Shown here piece after piece: positions 36,080-47,209 of a stretch of DNA of 64,000 bases (positions are counted from its first letter, which is position 1; the number at the start of each line of letters is the position of its first letter). Source of the DNA: Membranipora membranacea (lineage: Eukaryota > Bryozoa > Gymnolaemata > Cheilostomatida > Membraniporidae); contig OU612073.1 of assembly GCA_914767715.1 (NCBI GenBank), forward strand, positions 12,896,001 through 12,960,000, written 5' to 3'. The position numbers and the translations under genes are program-made. The notes under the pieces were generated by a model, which saw only the letters and a list, made by a program, of their open reading frames with translations, made no database searches and had not been told where the DNA came from.

Positions 36080-38500
36080 ATTTGATCGCAGTTATCCTCT
36101 CACTGGATGCATTATTACTATGGTCACATAGCTCTACAACTACCCTTCTTCGATTTGTATCATGCAGTAATGCATGTGAGGAACTGATGCCCGAAACAGT
36201 GGTTGATGTCGCACATTGACACTATGATTGCTCACAATGCAAATTACATGATATTGTACACGCTAGATATATATGCAATTTATTTTCACTTATACCTTTG
36301 TTACATAAAACAACATGACCAAAATATTGTTCGCACATAAGCAAGAATTTGTCCACAGTCTATAACAAAAATGCAATTATTAAAGGAATCAACAATGAAC
36401 ACACATGATACCATACAAATACTACGATTTTAATAATTCCGTGATCACATAACCAGATTTAGCCATCTTGGACCAGATTAGTGAGTATAAATGGGTGATT
36501 TAGCAGGTTTTTTCAGCAGCCGTTGACTACTACATGTTCCTTCTGTGTGCAACACTTTCTTCGTTCAACCTTGCTCATAGTTACTATCTACCACCAAAAT
36601 ATTAAAACATAAACGTCTAGGAAATAAGCATTGCGGTGTAAAATCTAACCTCTGAGTGAGAAAGACAATACTGAGCTTGGATTTTTCTAGATGAATAGTC
36701 CCTATACTTCACACTGAGGACCAATATATTAGGATATGGTCAAAAAATCAGACTGCAAAAAGTAGATTTGAACAATCGCTGAAAATCATGATTTGTTGTG
36801 CTCGCTGATTATAAGAACCATTCAGGGAGGCCTTGGATAATTGAAACAAGACGATTTAAGATTATATTCACCTCAAATTTCTCTTAGTTCATAAACCAAT
36901 TGATTAATATTTGTAACCATGACCGATGTAAGGTCTCATGTTTGCATCCGAAGTAATGTGACTGTGCCAATATTTTTTTGCAAAATTATAGATACAGGCA
37001 TGAGATGATCAGCGTTGAATGAACTGTTGATAGGTATGTTCTCTCTTCGATATATAACAATTCATATTCACATTGGTATTTTAAATCGAGTGTACCAACT
37101 TATCTGTTAACTGATTCAAACAGATCAGATTGTTGTCTTCATTTGTATTAGATTTACAAAATGAGGAAAAAATTGGCAAGCTGTGATGTGGACTGTCATA
37201 GTTGATTTATTTAAATAACTTGTTGTATTAGTCATAGATGTGACAAAGAAAGTTATAAAAACACTGAGTGCATTAAATGAGGTACCCCTCAATAAAGATG
37301 TCGACTGAGGCGAAATTTTCCTGGTTTACGGCACATGACTGGATGGAGTTCGTAATCACTGGCTCTGTATACGGCATGAAAGGTCTGCTGATGTGCTAAA
37401 GATAATACGACTGCTCCGAGAGGCTGATGAGATTTACCTCAGGAGGTAAGTTCAACAAATGAAATCATCAACGCCACATTACACATAATTGTGATCTAAA
37501 TATAGCACGTTTTGAGTCATATCGTTCTGGGGTCGGTGCAGGAGGTGCGGCAGAGTGCCCTCCTGCGCTGGAGAATTTTTCACACGAGGTAGCAAAATGG
37601 AGCAAATCTATTCATCTCACAATGAAATAATGAAATCAATTACACATGCCAAGTATCAGTGAATAGAGAATTTTGACCAGTGCAAAGTTTAATTTGATCG
37701 TCCCAATTATTGTTTTTGTTTTAAGCCAGAAAAAAATTGACATTTTAAACAATCCAGCTCGGACTGTGAGCACTAATCTGCAGCAACAAAGTATGTAATC
37801 CTTAAAATTGGCTTTATCATATTAAGATCCGCCCTCCTTTTGTATTTCTTAATGCATCCAAACCCTAATTGTTTCACAAGACCCAGAGTTTAGCTATCAG
37901 TCGTCACACTCATTACTTGTACAGGGCTTTGTCATACTAAACAGCCGCCATAGAGCAGCCAAGAGCCCATTCTGCAAATGAGTGCTAGTTACAAGCACCT
38001 ACTTGTGCCTTGTCAAGTGTCACAGACTTTCTACATAGGATATGTGTAGGATATTGCCATTGTGATAACAGCAATATGGCACTCTCTTGGCTGCAATTGC
38101 AATATATGGTCATGTTTTTGGACGCCTTGTATGACTTGTTCAGGTATGTTATATTGTCTTTTCTTATGGGGTTATGGCTATGTTATTTTCTTGAACCCAT
38201 ATGGAGCAGAGCCAGTGAAATTTAATTATATGTATTGGGAGGAACTGCTTTCATACTACGAGAAAGGATGCTGATTTAAGTGTGATTGATTGCCTAGGTT
38301 TATGAATGGAAATAGGACAGATTCATCTATCTTTGTCCTAGCTTTGTCATCCGGCTACTTGTTTTTACCCCAAAACAAAAAATTAGCCGCATGACAAGGC
38401 TATCTAGGGACCTCTAGTGGATATAGTGCAACGACAACGTGGTAAATTAAAATCTGTTAATGATTTCAAATTAAAAAATATTGATTGGTATTGCTATTTA
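36080..38500. other. Mostly intergenic; one weak exon candidate
   Basis: On the plus strand about 37360-37447, HERSADVLKIIRLLREADEI is followed by a good donor (GGAG|GTAAGT), but no partner exon was found. At about 38075-38142, MALSWLQLQYMVMFLDALYD runs to a GTATGT donor. It could be a leader of the second DUF4806 locus, but this is not supported by family similarity. Confidence 0.3.
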
Positions 38501-40451
38501 TTGTAGTCTACCCAGCAGGCAAGTCATCGATATCGACCCTAAATGGATATCAGTTACAGGTCAATACTGGGTCAGGTATGGTAGAGAATACGAGGGTGTT
38601 GTACCATCCACTTGGGTTGATACAAAGCGTAAAAATAGGGGAGGTTAAACTGGCCATGGAAGAAATGAGAAAACCCAGTATCAGTTGGCAGATATTTACT
38701 CTTGTCAAAGTTAATCATATGAGTGGTAAGTAATGATATTATCTCTTATTTCGGCAATTCAATAACCCTGCATTTGCTTTTGAAAATACATAAAAATTGT
38801 TGTTGCTGGTAGTCATTTTTATTCACATTTCATGAAGATTACAGTGATTCAATTGATTTTTTATTACCTAGATAACAATCGTAACTCAGGATGGTTCACT
38901 AGCATTATTTCATTACTGTGTAGGTATAACAGAAGAGTTCGCTGGTACTCCTTGGTATTAGTGCTGAGACAATTTCAGTTAACCTTTGTCCCTGGGCTTA
39001 TGGTTATCTTCACCTTTTGTGCCTTGTAGTTGAAGAGCAAATGTGAGGATTACACAGCCACATCTACTGACAAGGGTTCAGTTGAAGATGGAGATGCCGG
39101 CTACGGGAATACGGTTTCGAACACGCCTAAGACATACTCGAGCTATGTGTCTGGTGAGTCCATAAAAAGTCAGCTGACATTTCCAATTCTTTGATTATCA
39201 TGTGTGGCCATTTATGATTTTTTTTTCTCAAAGACAATATTGATAATGGTTGTAATGTACCGCTTCAATACTGGCAATGCCTGAAACACATGAAAAAAGA
39301 TTGTTGCGCTTAAGTTTGATTCTAGCATGTACTAACCTTATTTTCTACCTTAGATCATTCCAGTCTTCAGCTACCTCAAACATCATTGATCAACTCTGAG
39401 ATGTATTTTGTCATTTTTAGCTGCTGGTGACTGTAAACAGATTCTGAAGTTATTTCCTCTTTATGATGGATATGCAGAATAAAGCATGTTTTTATGTTTT
39501 GCTTTGTATTTTTTCAGATTCAGGTCTGATGTAGAGGCATCTGCCTCTCTGGTTGAGAGGCTGCCAAGAGCACCAACCACCAAAGGTAAGACCCGATCAG
39601 TGAGTAGATCACCATCCGAATCACCAGTCCGTCACACACGCCACTCATCACATTCCCCAGGCTCAGCCTTTTCCAGCAGCAACAGCCCATCGTCGCCGCA
39701 ACACAAACGGCATACAACCTATCTGGAGAGAGCTGTTTCGTCTCCACCCAGCCGCACTCCACACCATCCGACGCCACAGATAGCCTTTACATCCGGCTGC
39801 AGCCCCCCTGCTACTGGTAGTTCTGAGGACACTATTTCGGATGTCAGAAGTAAGTTCTACAAGTACCAGACAGGGTTTCCTTTGATATTGACATAGTTGT
39901 GTATCTTAGAGTAGAATGGAGGGTGTATTAATCGGCGCAATTGCGTTGACGTGTTATTACGATATATAAGCATATAAATAGAAATTTGTTCGCTGAAGTT
40001 GCCTCCTTACTTACTAACTTTTTCTGCACAATGTATTTTGTGTCTTTCATTCGTAACATTGACATATATTTTATTTCAGTGTCCATGTTACGATAACAAG
40101 TCCATACATTGTTCTCAATCCTAGGCTATACCTGCTCATTTTTCAATATTTCTTTTTTTATCAATATTTCTGATTTTAGAGGACCTGCTCTCTTGATGAG
40201 GATGGAGTCATCTATCAAGGGACTTGAAGCTACCTCTGGTGTTGTACGAGGAGGAGGAGCTACAAACATCATGATTGAAAAATTCTCCTCTGTCGAAGGA
40301 GTTCAAACCTTTACACCTACAGATAAAGAGGTGGAAGATCTGGTGAGTCTGCGCCGCCTAATACTTCATACTCAGCACGATATGTTGTGCTTGCATTGAA
40401 TTATGTGATTATTGTCTGTGAATGTAAGAGGGTGGGTGAGCGCTGTTTGCT

Positions 40452-40732
40452 AAGTCCCATCCTTCACAGCTTGCCAGCAGTGCAACAAATGGCAGTTGTC
40501 ATTTCTATGTCAATGAGTGGGTAACTTCCCTACATGAGACCAATATTATAGACTTTAATACATTGGACCTGTCAATTGAATTGTGATTTTGCAAATTTAC
40601 ACTAGCAGTGGAACAAATGGTGGTTGTCATTTCTATGCCAATAAGTCGGTAGGCCTAACTTCCCTACATGAGCGAAATATTATAGACTTTAATACATTGG
40701 ACCTGTCAATTGAATTGTGATGATATGATTTA
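40452..40732 (+). repeat. Tandem duplicated block with a third copy at 42195-42366
   Basis: The text 'CAGTG.AACAAATGG..GTTGTCATTTCTATG.CAATgAGT' followed by 'AACTTCCCTACATGAG', 'ATATTATAGACTTTAATACATTGGACCTGTCAATTGAATTGTGAT' occurs at about 40480-40590 and 40605-40722, and again in shortened form at 42240-42345. In each case the intron sequence before 'ACAAGTGGTTCACTCTCTC' is shared. The copies flank the last DUF4806 exon and the MITE. Confidence 0.75.
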
Positions 40733-40810
40733 CAAGTGGTTCACTCTCTCTTTTATAATTTTTTTGCAGAAGTTTAAGTTGGTTAGAAAAATTGTTAAAA
40801 TCGCAAGGGT

Positions 40811-41035
40811 TAGTCACCTACCACATCGTGGTGGCAAAATAGTGTGTGCCTTAAGGGCGAGGCTGCAATGTCTGCGCCAATTTTTCTCTCAGTTTGTCGG
40901 CATGTCGGAGCACACCTGGGGGTCCAACAACTCCCAGTAGTCAGTGGACTGCAGTGGGATTCGAACCCACGACCTTCAACACTTGCATGCTGAAGGACCG
41001 GTGCTCTAACCACTGAGCAATCTCCTACTCCTGGT
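40811..41035 (-). mobile_element. tRNA-derived SINE inside a DUF4806 exon
   Basis: On the minus strand GGAGATTGCTCAGTGGTTAGAGC gives a good A box/D arm, and GTGGGTTCGAATCCCAC a perfect T arm with a B box. The acceptor ends do not pair and the anticodon arm is an over-long hairpin (CCTTCA/TGAAGG with a 12-base loop), so it is not a working tRNA. About 140 bp of unrelated tail follows, reaching the DUF4806 exon. Target duplications are not clear. Confidence 0.75.
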
Positions 41036-41621
41036 GAGGCTAGGAGGTACCTCATTGAGGAATGGGGTTTCGAATATACTCAACACTGTAATGTCTCATG
41101 ATGTAATGATGCGGTACAACATGAAGGGAGCAAGGAAGAAGGGGAAGGAGGCCTCTGAGAAGACGAAGTTATGCTCTGTTGTGTTTGGTGAGATTGAAAT
41201 ACTTGAACAAAAAGACAAACACCATACGATTAATTAATACTGCCACCAAGAACACGTACATATCTCAATTCTGCAAGAAGACTGGACATACCATCAGGGG
41301 TCTCTTTGCCTCTCTGAACCATTTAGCAACTAAATATAAATTGTTTCTAAGTGGTTCACAGAGGTAAATTTTCAAAATCTCTTTTAGTTTGGTTTGATTC
41401 CACTGACTCAACTTGCTCTCCATACTGTAAAAAGCCATACTGTAAAATTAACCTTATCTGGTGTTCTTGTTCGTCTCTCCAAGAGATTAAACGATTAATG
41501 GGGAAGCACCAGGCAGAGTAAGTATTTGGATCTGTGTTAGCTATTTGTTCTTGTCAGGGGCAGCGTCACACGTCAAATGGCTTTTAGTCTATATTCCTAA
41601 AAAGTGTACTGTTGTTGGCAA

Positions 41622-42089
41622 TAGACAGTTTTCTGAGCTCTGATTTAGGCCTCAATTTGGAAGTGTCCTCTCTCCAGTTTGGTACTTTTAACCCACGCCG
41701 CATAGGAAAAACGTGCTGAAAAGAGGGTTATCTTGAAAACTGCTTATAATAGGATAAAAATTGATTTTGATTCAGAATCTGCAACATTGAAAACTCATAA
41801 TTGACACACTTTGGTAAATAAATTTACTATTTGGATAGTCTTTGGACAGTTTTGCGGACAATTTGGCAGAATCTTTCATGAGTTTCGTCACTAAAATTAA
41901 GATTTATCACCAGTCAAGCCTCCAATGATGCAGACTCCGAATCAAAGATCATTTTTATCCTAGCATCAGCGGTTTTCAATATAACCCTCTTTCAGCAGGT
42001 TTTTCCTATGCGGCGTGGGTTTAAAGTACCAAACTGGAGAGAGGACAACTCCGAATTGAGGCATAAAAAAGAGCTCAGAAAACTGTCTA
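41622..42089. mobile_element. Long-TIR MITE, family B copy 1
   Basis: The left arm TAGACAGTTTTCTGAGCTC... through CTCTCTCCAGTTTGGTACTT and CCCACGCCGCATAGGAAAAA is mirrored by the right arm ending GAGCTCAGAAAACTGTCTA. The arms are roughly 150 bp each with some divergence. Both ends are TA, compatible with a TA target duplication as in Tc1/mariner-type MITEs. There is no coding sequence. A related but more diverged copy lies at 55.0-55.6 kb. Confidence 0.85.
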
Positions 42090-42094
42090 TAAGC

Positions 42095-43000
42095 TTGGGT
42101 CATACGACTGAGACAGTTTAAATTGGATCTTTTCACATTTTTCGTGCTGAATTATTAGTTCACTCCTCAGATCGCACACTAGACATTCATACTTGCCTGT
42201 TTACTAAGTCACATCCTTCACAGTGAGCAGAAGCTTGCTAGCAGTGTAACAAATGGTAGTTGTCATTTCTATGTCAATGAGTTGGTAACTTCCCTACATG
42301 AGCGCAATATTATAGACTTAAAACCTGTCAATTGAATTGTTGTGTTTTGATATACAAGTGGTTCACTCTCTCTTTATAAATAATGACTTGTCTGTCATTA
42401 TAATGCCTACAGGTTGATGCAGCATATAGTGATTCTCGTAAACATGTAGCCTTATTTTGTTTTTTAGAAACCGGAAAAAGAGTGAGAGAAGTATAGCTAG
42501 CCATCCACAATCCACAAATCATCAACAAGTACGAATCCTTATTTATTTAATACTCAACTGTCAACTCTCAACTCAAACATCTTTTAACCTCTTTCTTCAC
42601 TCTCTCATTCATTTTTTCTGTCCTTACTACTACTTTGTATCAGCTAACACGTATACCTTACACAATTTTATTTAACAAGTCATTTTTCTGTCCTTTTAAA
42701 GATTTCATATTTTAGTAATCTCACACACTACCTCTTAACTTGAATAAGTACACTAGTCATTTTATCTTCATACACAACTTGTTCCATTTTATTTTACTGT
42801 TCATCTTTGTCTTTCACAAGATCTCATGTTTTAATATTTCCTACCTCCTACTTCGAATAAGCCTTCTAGCCATTTTATCTATGATCATAATCAATTTTTA
42901 ATGCTAGTTCAGTTCGAATTTATGCAAGCAGTATTTTTAAGGACTACTAAATTTATTCTTTTCTTATTCACGGATATTTCCATATGTTTTAAGCATAATC
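42095..43000. other. Mostly non-coding; one weak exon candidate
   Basis: A possible plus-strand exon at 42469-42529 (acceptor TTGTTTTTTAG; NRKKSERSIASHPQSTNHQQ; donor GTACGA) may be a leftover of the DUF4806 locus. The block at 42188-42360 repeats text at 40450-40740 (AGTGTAACAAATGGTAGTTGTCATTTCTATG), so this is duplicated sequence. Confidence 0.35.
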
Positions 43001-43009
43001 AAATGAATT

Positions 43010-43455
43010 TTATCTTTTATTTAATACCAAATTGGCCACACATTGATCTCAGATTGACTAGTTATTGACTCCAAATTGATAATGAATTGGGCTAAAAGCT
43101 ACACCTATTGACACCAAATTGGCTACATATTGACACCAAATTGGCTACATATTGATCACATCTTGACTCCAAATTGCCTAAATATCCACCCCATCTTGAC
43201 TACATATTGATCTCACATCTGATGTCAATGCAGCATCAATATTAAGTCAATTTTGTACCCATGAGATGACATCAAATCACCTACATATATCTCCTCCATC
43301 AACGTCAGGTTGACGCCAGTCGGATGTCCAACTGATGTCCAACTGACGTACATCACAACTATCCATCCATTCACCTCAGACCCTAAAATCAACATCAAAC
43401 AGACGTTTCCACTGACGTATATCGGACGTCAATCGGACATCCGGGTGCCCGCTGG
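43010..43455. repeat. Repetitive element with short internal repeats and a CCCGCTGGGTAG end
   Basis: The first half contains several imperfect copies of a roughly 25-bp word (CAAATTGGCTACATATTGACAC). The second half is rich in GACGTC-like words (TCGGATGTCCAACTGATGTCC; GGACGTCAATCGGACATCCG) and ends GGGTGCCCGCTGGGTAG. The similar words TTCCCAGCGGGCAAA (23487) and CTACCCAGCAGGCAAG (38509) suggest a common family end. No TIR partner or target duplication was established. Confidence 0.5.
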
Positions 43456-43850
43456 GTAGTCACAACTACTGGTCACGATGATAGTTAACCTAGGCTCACA
43501 TTGTTAATTTTCTTCACCGTTTCAGTAAATCAGCTCGTGGACCAAACATTAACAATATGGACAGGCCTATGATATGCAGATGAGTCTGATCCCTCTAGGA
43601 AAAAAGAGACTGTAGCTAACAAACGGGTATGTAAAGGTAGGCATTAATTTGTTGATATCACAAGTCATTTTTGTTCCTCTAATCTACCATCACCTCTTTA
43701 ACCATCTGTAATGGTGACTTCTTTTATCTTAACTAAATGAATTAAATTATAATGGCTTTCTTCAGGAAATTTGGTACAAGATTGATTGTGATTGTGTTAG
43801 TCTAATGTTTTGCTATTGGTTGGGTTGTGAAGAGAGGAAATGCTAGGCTA

Positions 43851-44558
43851 TTAGGATATTTTCCTAAAAGTACCTTTTGATGAATTTGTGATATGGTATA
43901 AAATAAAAAATTGCGATCTCAAGTCCTTCATATCAGGGCAAGTAATGTAAAGATGGTTGATCAGTTTACAGAACGAGGCCAACTCATTAAAAACCTTCAA
44001 TAAAGTACGAAATAACCCGGCATTGGCCCTCTCACTCTTCCCAACCTTCTTTATTGTCAGTTTATTGAGTATAAAAAAACTGCTGTATATTTGTTTGTCA
44101 TTTGTATACAACTCGCTAATTGCAAAGAATGTTAATTCAAATGTTGGGATCTGTACTTTTAATGGTACCATCAAAAACACTTAATTTCCTGATCCATTCT
44201 TAATCAATGGATCCTGTCTGTTATTTGTTTTCAGGGCTGTTACCACCAGGGAGTACTCTTTTACTCCTAAAGGAGACAATTTTTCAGCTCCGGTCGGTGA
44301 GGAGTAGGACATCTGCAAACGAGAATGGACAAGCACCATCCGTTGTAGCTGTAAAGTTTCCAGATTCACAATAGTTTGATTGTACACTGATGTTTTCAAA
44401 ATTTTTCTTTCAAACCGCTTTATCACAATCGGAATCATTGAAATAAATTTCTTGGTTGAGTTGTGTCCTTCACACAATTGGTTGGACAACCCTGAGGTTT
44501 GATTAATCTCCCTGCATAAACTGGTATTCATTATAAAACATGATTTGGGTCTGAACAT
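43851..44558 (-). pseudogene. 235-codon reading frame with a single stop, family not recognised
   Basis: From ATG at 44558 the minus strand is open for 125 codons (MFRPKSCFIMNTSLCREINQ ... RQDPLIKNGSGN), hits one TAA at 44183-44181, and continues in the same frame for 109 more codons (VFLMVPLKVQIPTFELTFFA ... HITNSSKGTFRKIS). In AT-rich DNA a frame this long with one stop is unlikely by chance. No domain is recognised; the second half is helical with several Cys. It could be a recently inactivated intronless gene, a retrocopy or a transposon ORF. Confidence 0.4.
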
Positions 44559-44564
44559 GGTACG

Positions 44565-45115
44565 ATAGGGTGTAATGTTTGATTTATATTTTTTGAACGT
44601 TCATTGTATAATGACTCTGTGTGAGCTGAGTGATTTGGATATATGTGCATGAATTGCATTAAATATTATTATTGGATTTATGTTATTTTTTACTCGCTCA
44701 TATTATTAATTTACCCCTCACCCTCTCTCTATTGCTTTTCAACATAATCCTTTTATTTTATATACTGCTCATACAACTGCAGAACAAGAGAGTGAACTAC
44801 GTCACTGGACGGTGTTGTTATGAACGAGATATCACTTAATTGAAAAACGTGAAATCGGCAAAACAAAAAATGAAAAATTTACAAAAGTTTGGAATGCTAT
44901 GTATGAACTAACATATTAGTGTTGTTTAAGAGTTGTCTAATAAGCCTCAGCCTTTCTGTTTGGCATGTGTGCGATGTGTGTTTCACCTTTCCAACATGTG
45001 AACGGATATAGTTTTTAGGCAGTTAAACTCAATATCAAAAATTGGTATTGGTTATTTATTTTGACTTTTCAAAGTGAAAATTATCAGATCACGTTTTAAG
45101 GCGTGTAGATCATAA
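44565..45115. other. Intergenic; no gene seen
   Basis: AT-rich; nothing supported. Confidence 0.45.
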
Positions 45116-45118
45116 CTA

Positions 45119-46145
45119 CTCCAATGGTGTAGTGGATAGAGTAGTGGATTGTGAGTAGACAGGGTGGTGGTTCATTCCCTACCTGGTGAACTGGTTTTCA
45201 TGTTTCAACTCCCAACAGAAGATTATCAGACCCAGATTTGAATTGAGCTACTCAACATGGACACGGCGGTGTAGGGGTCATGGTGTCAGGCTCGGTCTGT
45301 GAGAAATAACGGTTCTGTGATGGTCCTGGGTTCGAAACACCTAGTGTGTTGATTTTCTTACTTATACACCTAGCGGTGAAAATATCTGACTGAGTTTTGA
45401 TTAACTTCAAGTTAAATACCTGTACGAGTTTTGAATAATGATTATCACAACATCTTATATGGTGTGGTGGTTAGAGTGTTGGACACCTTACCAGTTGTTG
45501 GGTCCTTAGTTCAAACCCAACTTGATTAATTTGTTTTCTCTCTTAAATCGCTAGCAGTTAAAAACCTGACCAAGTTTCGAATGAGGGCTATCACAACATC
45601 CGATATGGTGTGGAGGTTTGAGTGTTGGACTCTTTACCAGGCAATGAGTTCTTGGTTCAAGCACAACCTGATATTTTCGTTTTCTCTCTCAAATCGCCAA
45701 CAGTTAAAACCTGTCCAAGTTTTGAATGTTGACTATCACAACATCTGATGTGGTGTGGTGGTTAGAGTGTTGGACTCTGTACCAGGCAAGGAGATCTTGG
45801 TTCAAGCCCAACCTGATATATTCGTTTTCTCTCCTAAATCGCTAACAGTTAAAAATCTGTCCAAGTTTCGAATGCGGGCAATCACAACATCTGATGTGGT
45901 GTGGTGGTTAGAGTGTTGGACTCTGTACCAGGCAACGAGTTCTTATTTCAATCCCAACCTGATATATTCGTTTTCTCTCTTACATCGCCAACAGTTAAAA
46001 ACCTGTCCAAGTTTCGAATGTGGGCTATCACGACATCAGATATGGTGTGGTGGTTAGAGTGTTGGACACTTGGTTGGTACAAATGCTTACCTGGGTTCAA
46101 TCCCCAGCCGCGACATGATAGCAGTATTAGGCTCTGTAATACATA
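45119..46145 (+). mobile_element. Tandem array of tRNA-like SINE units
   Basis: Five clear units start with ATCACAACATC-like text at 45444, 45590, 45735, 45881 and 46027 (period 145-146 bp). Each carries a tRNA-like head: an A box such as TGGTGTGGTGGTTAGAGTGTTGG, then a B box such as GGTTCAAGCCC. A shared tail follows (TTCGTTTTCTCTC, AAATCGC, AACAGTTAAAAACCTGTCCAAGTTTCGAATG in pieces). Two more diverged heads precede them at about 45121-45190 and 45255-45340. The last unit ends in a more tRNA-like 3' part (GGGTTCAATCCCCAGCCGCG). Open frames through the array are by-products of the repeat. Confidence 0.85.
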
Positions 46146-46173
46146 ATATTTTGTTGCAGAGTAATAGTTATAC

Positions 46174-46440
46174 TTATTCTAAAATTTGCAAAATTCTGGT
46201 TTTGTTTTGTTTTTGTTTTTGAAGTCCTGGATGGGGCCCGCACTTGGTCACCAACTGCCTCTGTTCCTCTTGCCTCCCTGTTCCTTCTTCACCTGCTCCC
46301 ACTGCTGGTCGGGTATTCCCTGCCTGCTCCGCCGATTCCTTCGAATTCGGACTGCTGTTGTATCTTGAACCACTGCTCTCCTGCTTGTTGTCCATCCACG
46401 ACTACCATCCGCCCATATGGCCGGTGTGTCCACCTATTCA
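46174..46440. other. GC-richer patch with open frames on both strands
   Basis: Several 60-73 codon frames overlap. The minus strand reads VRIRRNRRSRQGIPDQQWEQ, basic and LINE-like, but without a diagnostic motif. Its base composition differs from its neighbours, so it is probably a transposon piece. No function is assigned. Confidence 0.25.
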
Positions 46441-46449
46441 GTTTTGTCC

Positions 46450-47100
46450 TTAGTCATAGCTAAATCCCTATCTTGTCAATTAGACTTAAAACAAATTTAC
46501 TGAACACAACGAGACTCGAACTCCTGTTGCTGACAACACCAGTGCAAGTTGCTAACCACCAGGCTATTCAGACCGTCTTGAACATACCAAGCATGATAGT
46601 CCATCTGATAACTGAGATGTTCCACTCCAATAAAAGAACTAGGGGTTTTTTGGTTGGGAGGTCTAGACTGACAAAGGACAGGTCATTTTCATCAAAAGAA
46701 CGAGATATTTTCACTTGATTTTATGCCTGCTCAAATTTGGCAAAACATGTATGGTTTATTGATTTAATTTCAATACACAAAAGAGCCTCATTTCCACATT
46801 GTCATGTTTGGTGTTTCAGCAGATGGACAGAAATTGGCGACTATCTTGCACAAGATTGAATTCTTTTTTGGCACAAAGAGCTGGCAGTCATCAATTATTT
46901 GTCATCCATATTTATTTGTTATAATTATTGTAATACAATATAGGGTTAAATTAAAAATCTTTAATTTAAAATTTAAATCTTTAAAACTTCAATTACAATA
47001 ATCCATAATAATAAGACAATGCCATGCTATGTCTCACATAATGTTGCAGGCTTTAAAATGTCATGAAAACAACATCAGATCAGATATAAATTAAAGGAAT
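46450..47100. other. No gene seen
   Basis: AT-rich; would include the 3' UTR of the minus-strand exon at 47105 if that gene is real. No other feature. Confidence 0.4.
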
Positions 47101-47104
47101 CTCT

Positions 47105-47200
47105 CTAATATACAAGAGTTGCCTTCTCATTTTTGTTAAGAAGATAATCTCTCACAATTGCAGAAGTAATGGTCTCAACTTTCTGCAAGTTCCTCTGTTC
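47105..47200 (-). CDS. Terminal exon of an unrecognised minus-strand gene
   Basis: A strong acceptor (TTTTATGTTTGGCAG) precedes a 96-bp phase-0 exon, open throughout and ending in TAG at 47107-47105. It encodes EQRNLQKVETITSAIVRDYL and a short polar end (LLNKNEKATLVY). The composition is convincingly coding. Upstream exons would lie at higher coordinates; small candidates near 49563-49600 (MYKYCTVENRAR before a GTAAGT donor) and 49733-49767 could belong but are not proven. Confidence 0.5.
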   Translation of the reverse strand, partial: EQRNLQKVETITSAIVRDYLLNKNEKATLVY

Positions 47201-47209
47201 CTGCCAAAC

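Larger units (their letters stand above)
38507..41237 (+). pseudogene. Second DUF4806-family locus, broken
   Basis: Candidate exons: 38507-38725, 39030-39153, about 39351-39429, 39518-39848, 40182-40342 and 40770 to 41237. The first contains two family-like halves in different frames: QYWVRYGREYEGVVPSTWV, then VKLAMEEMRKPSISWQIFTL. The join to 39030 is out of phase. A Ser/Arg/Pro-rich linker follows (KTRSVSRSPSESPVRHTRHS), then a helical segment ending TPTDKEVEDL. The last exon opens KFKLVRKIVKIAR, is interrupted by a SINE (about 40811-41032), and resumes in the same frame with RLGGTSLRNGVSNILNTVMS and RYNMKGARKKGKEAS. This is the family's C-terminal 'LGG...v..il..vms...yn.kG' block. The frameshift and SINE imply a pseudogene, unless assembly errors or alternative splicing intervene. 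Confidence 0.62.

Noticed and set aside
40955-41035. A functional tRNA gene on the minus strand.
   Set aside because: The D and T arms are good, but the acceptor ends do not pair and the anticodon loop is 12 bases; it is better explained as a SINE head.
45755-46146. Two 80-100 codon frames containing repeated WWLECWTL-like text.
   Set aside because: They are translations of the tRNA-like tandem repeat, and the repeated peptide simply follows the DNA period.
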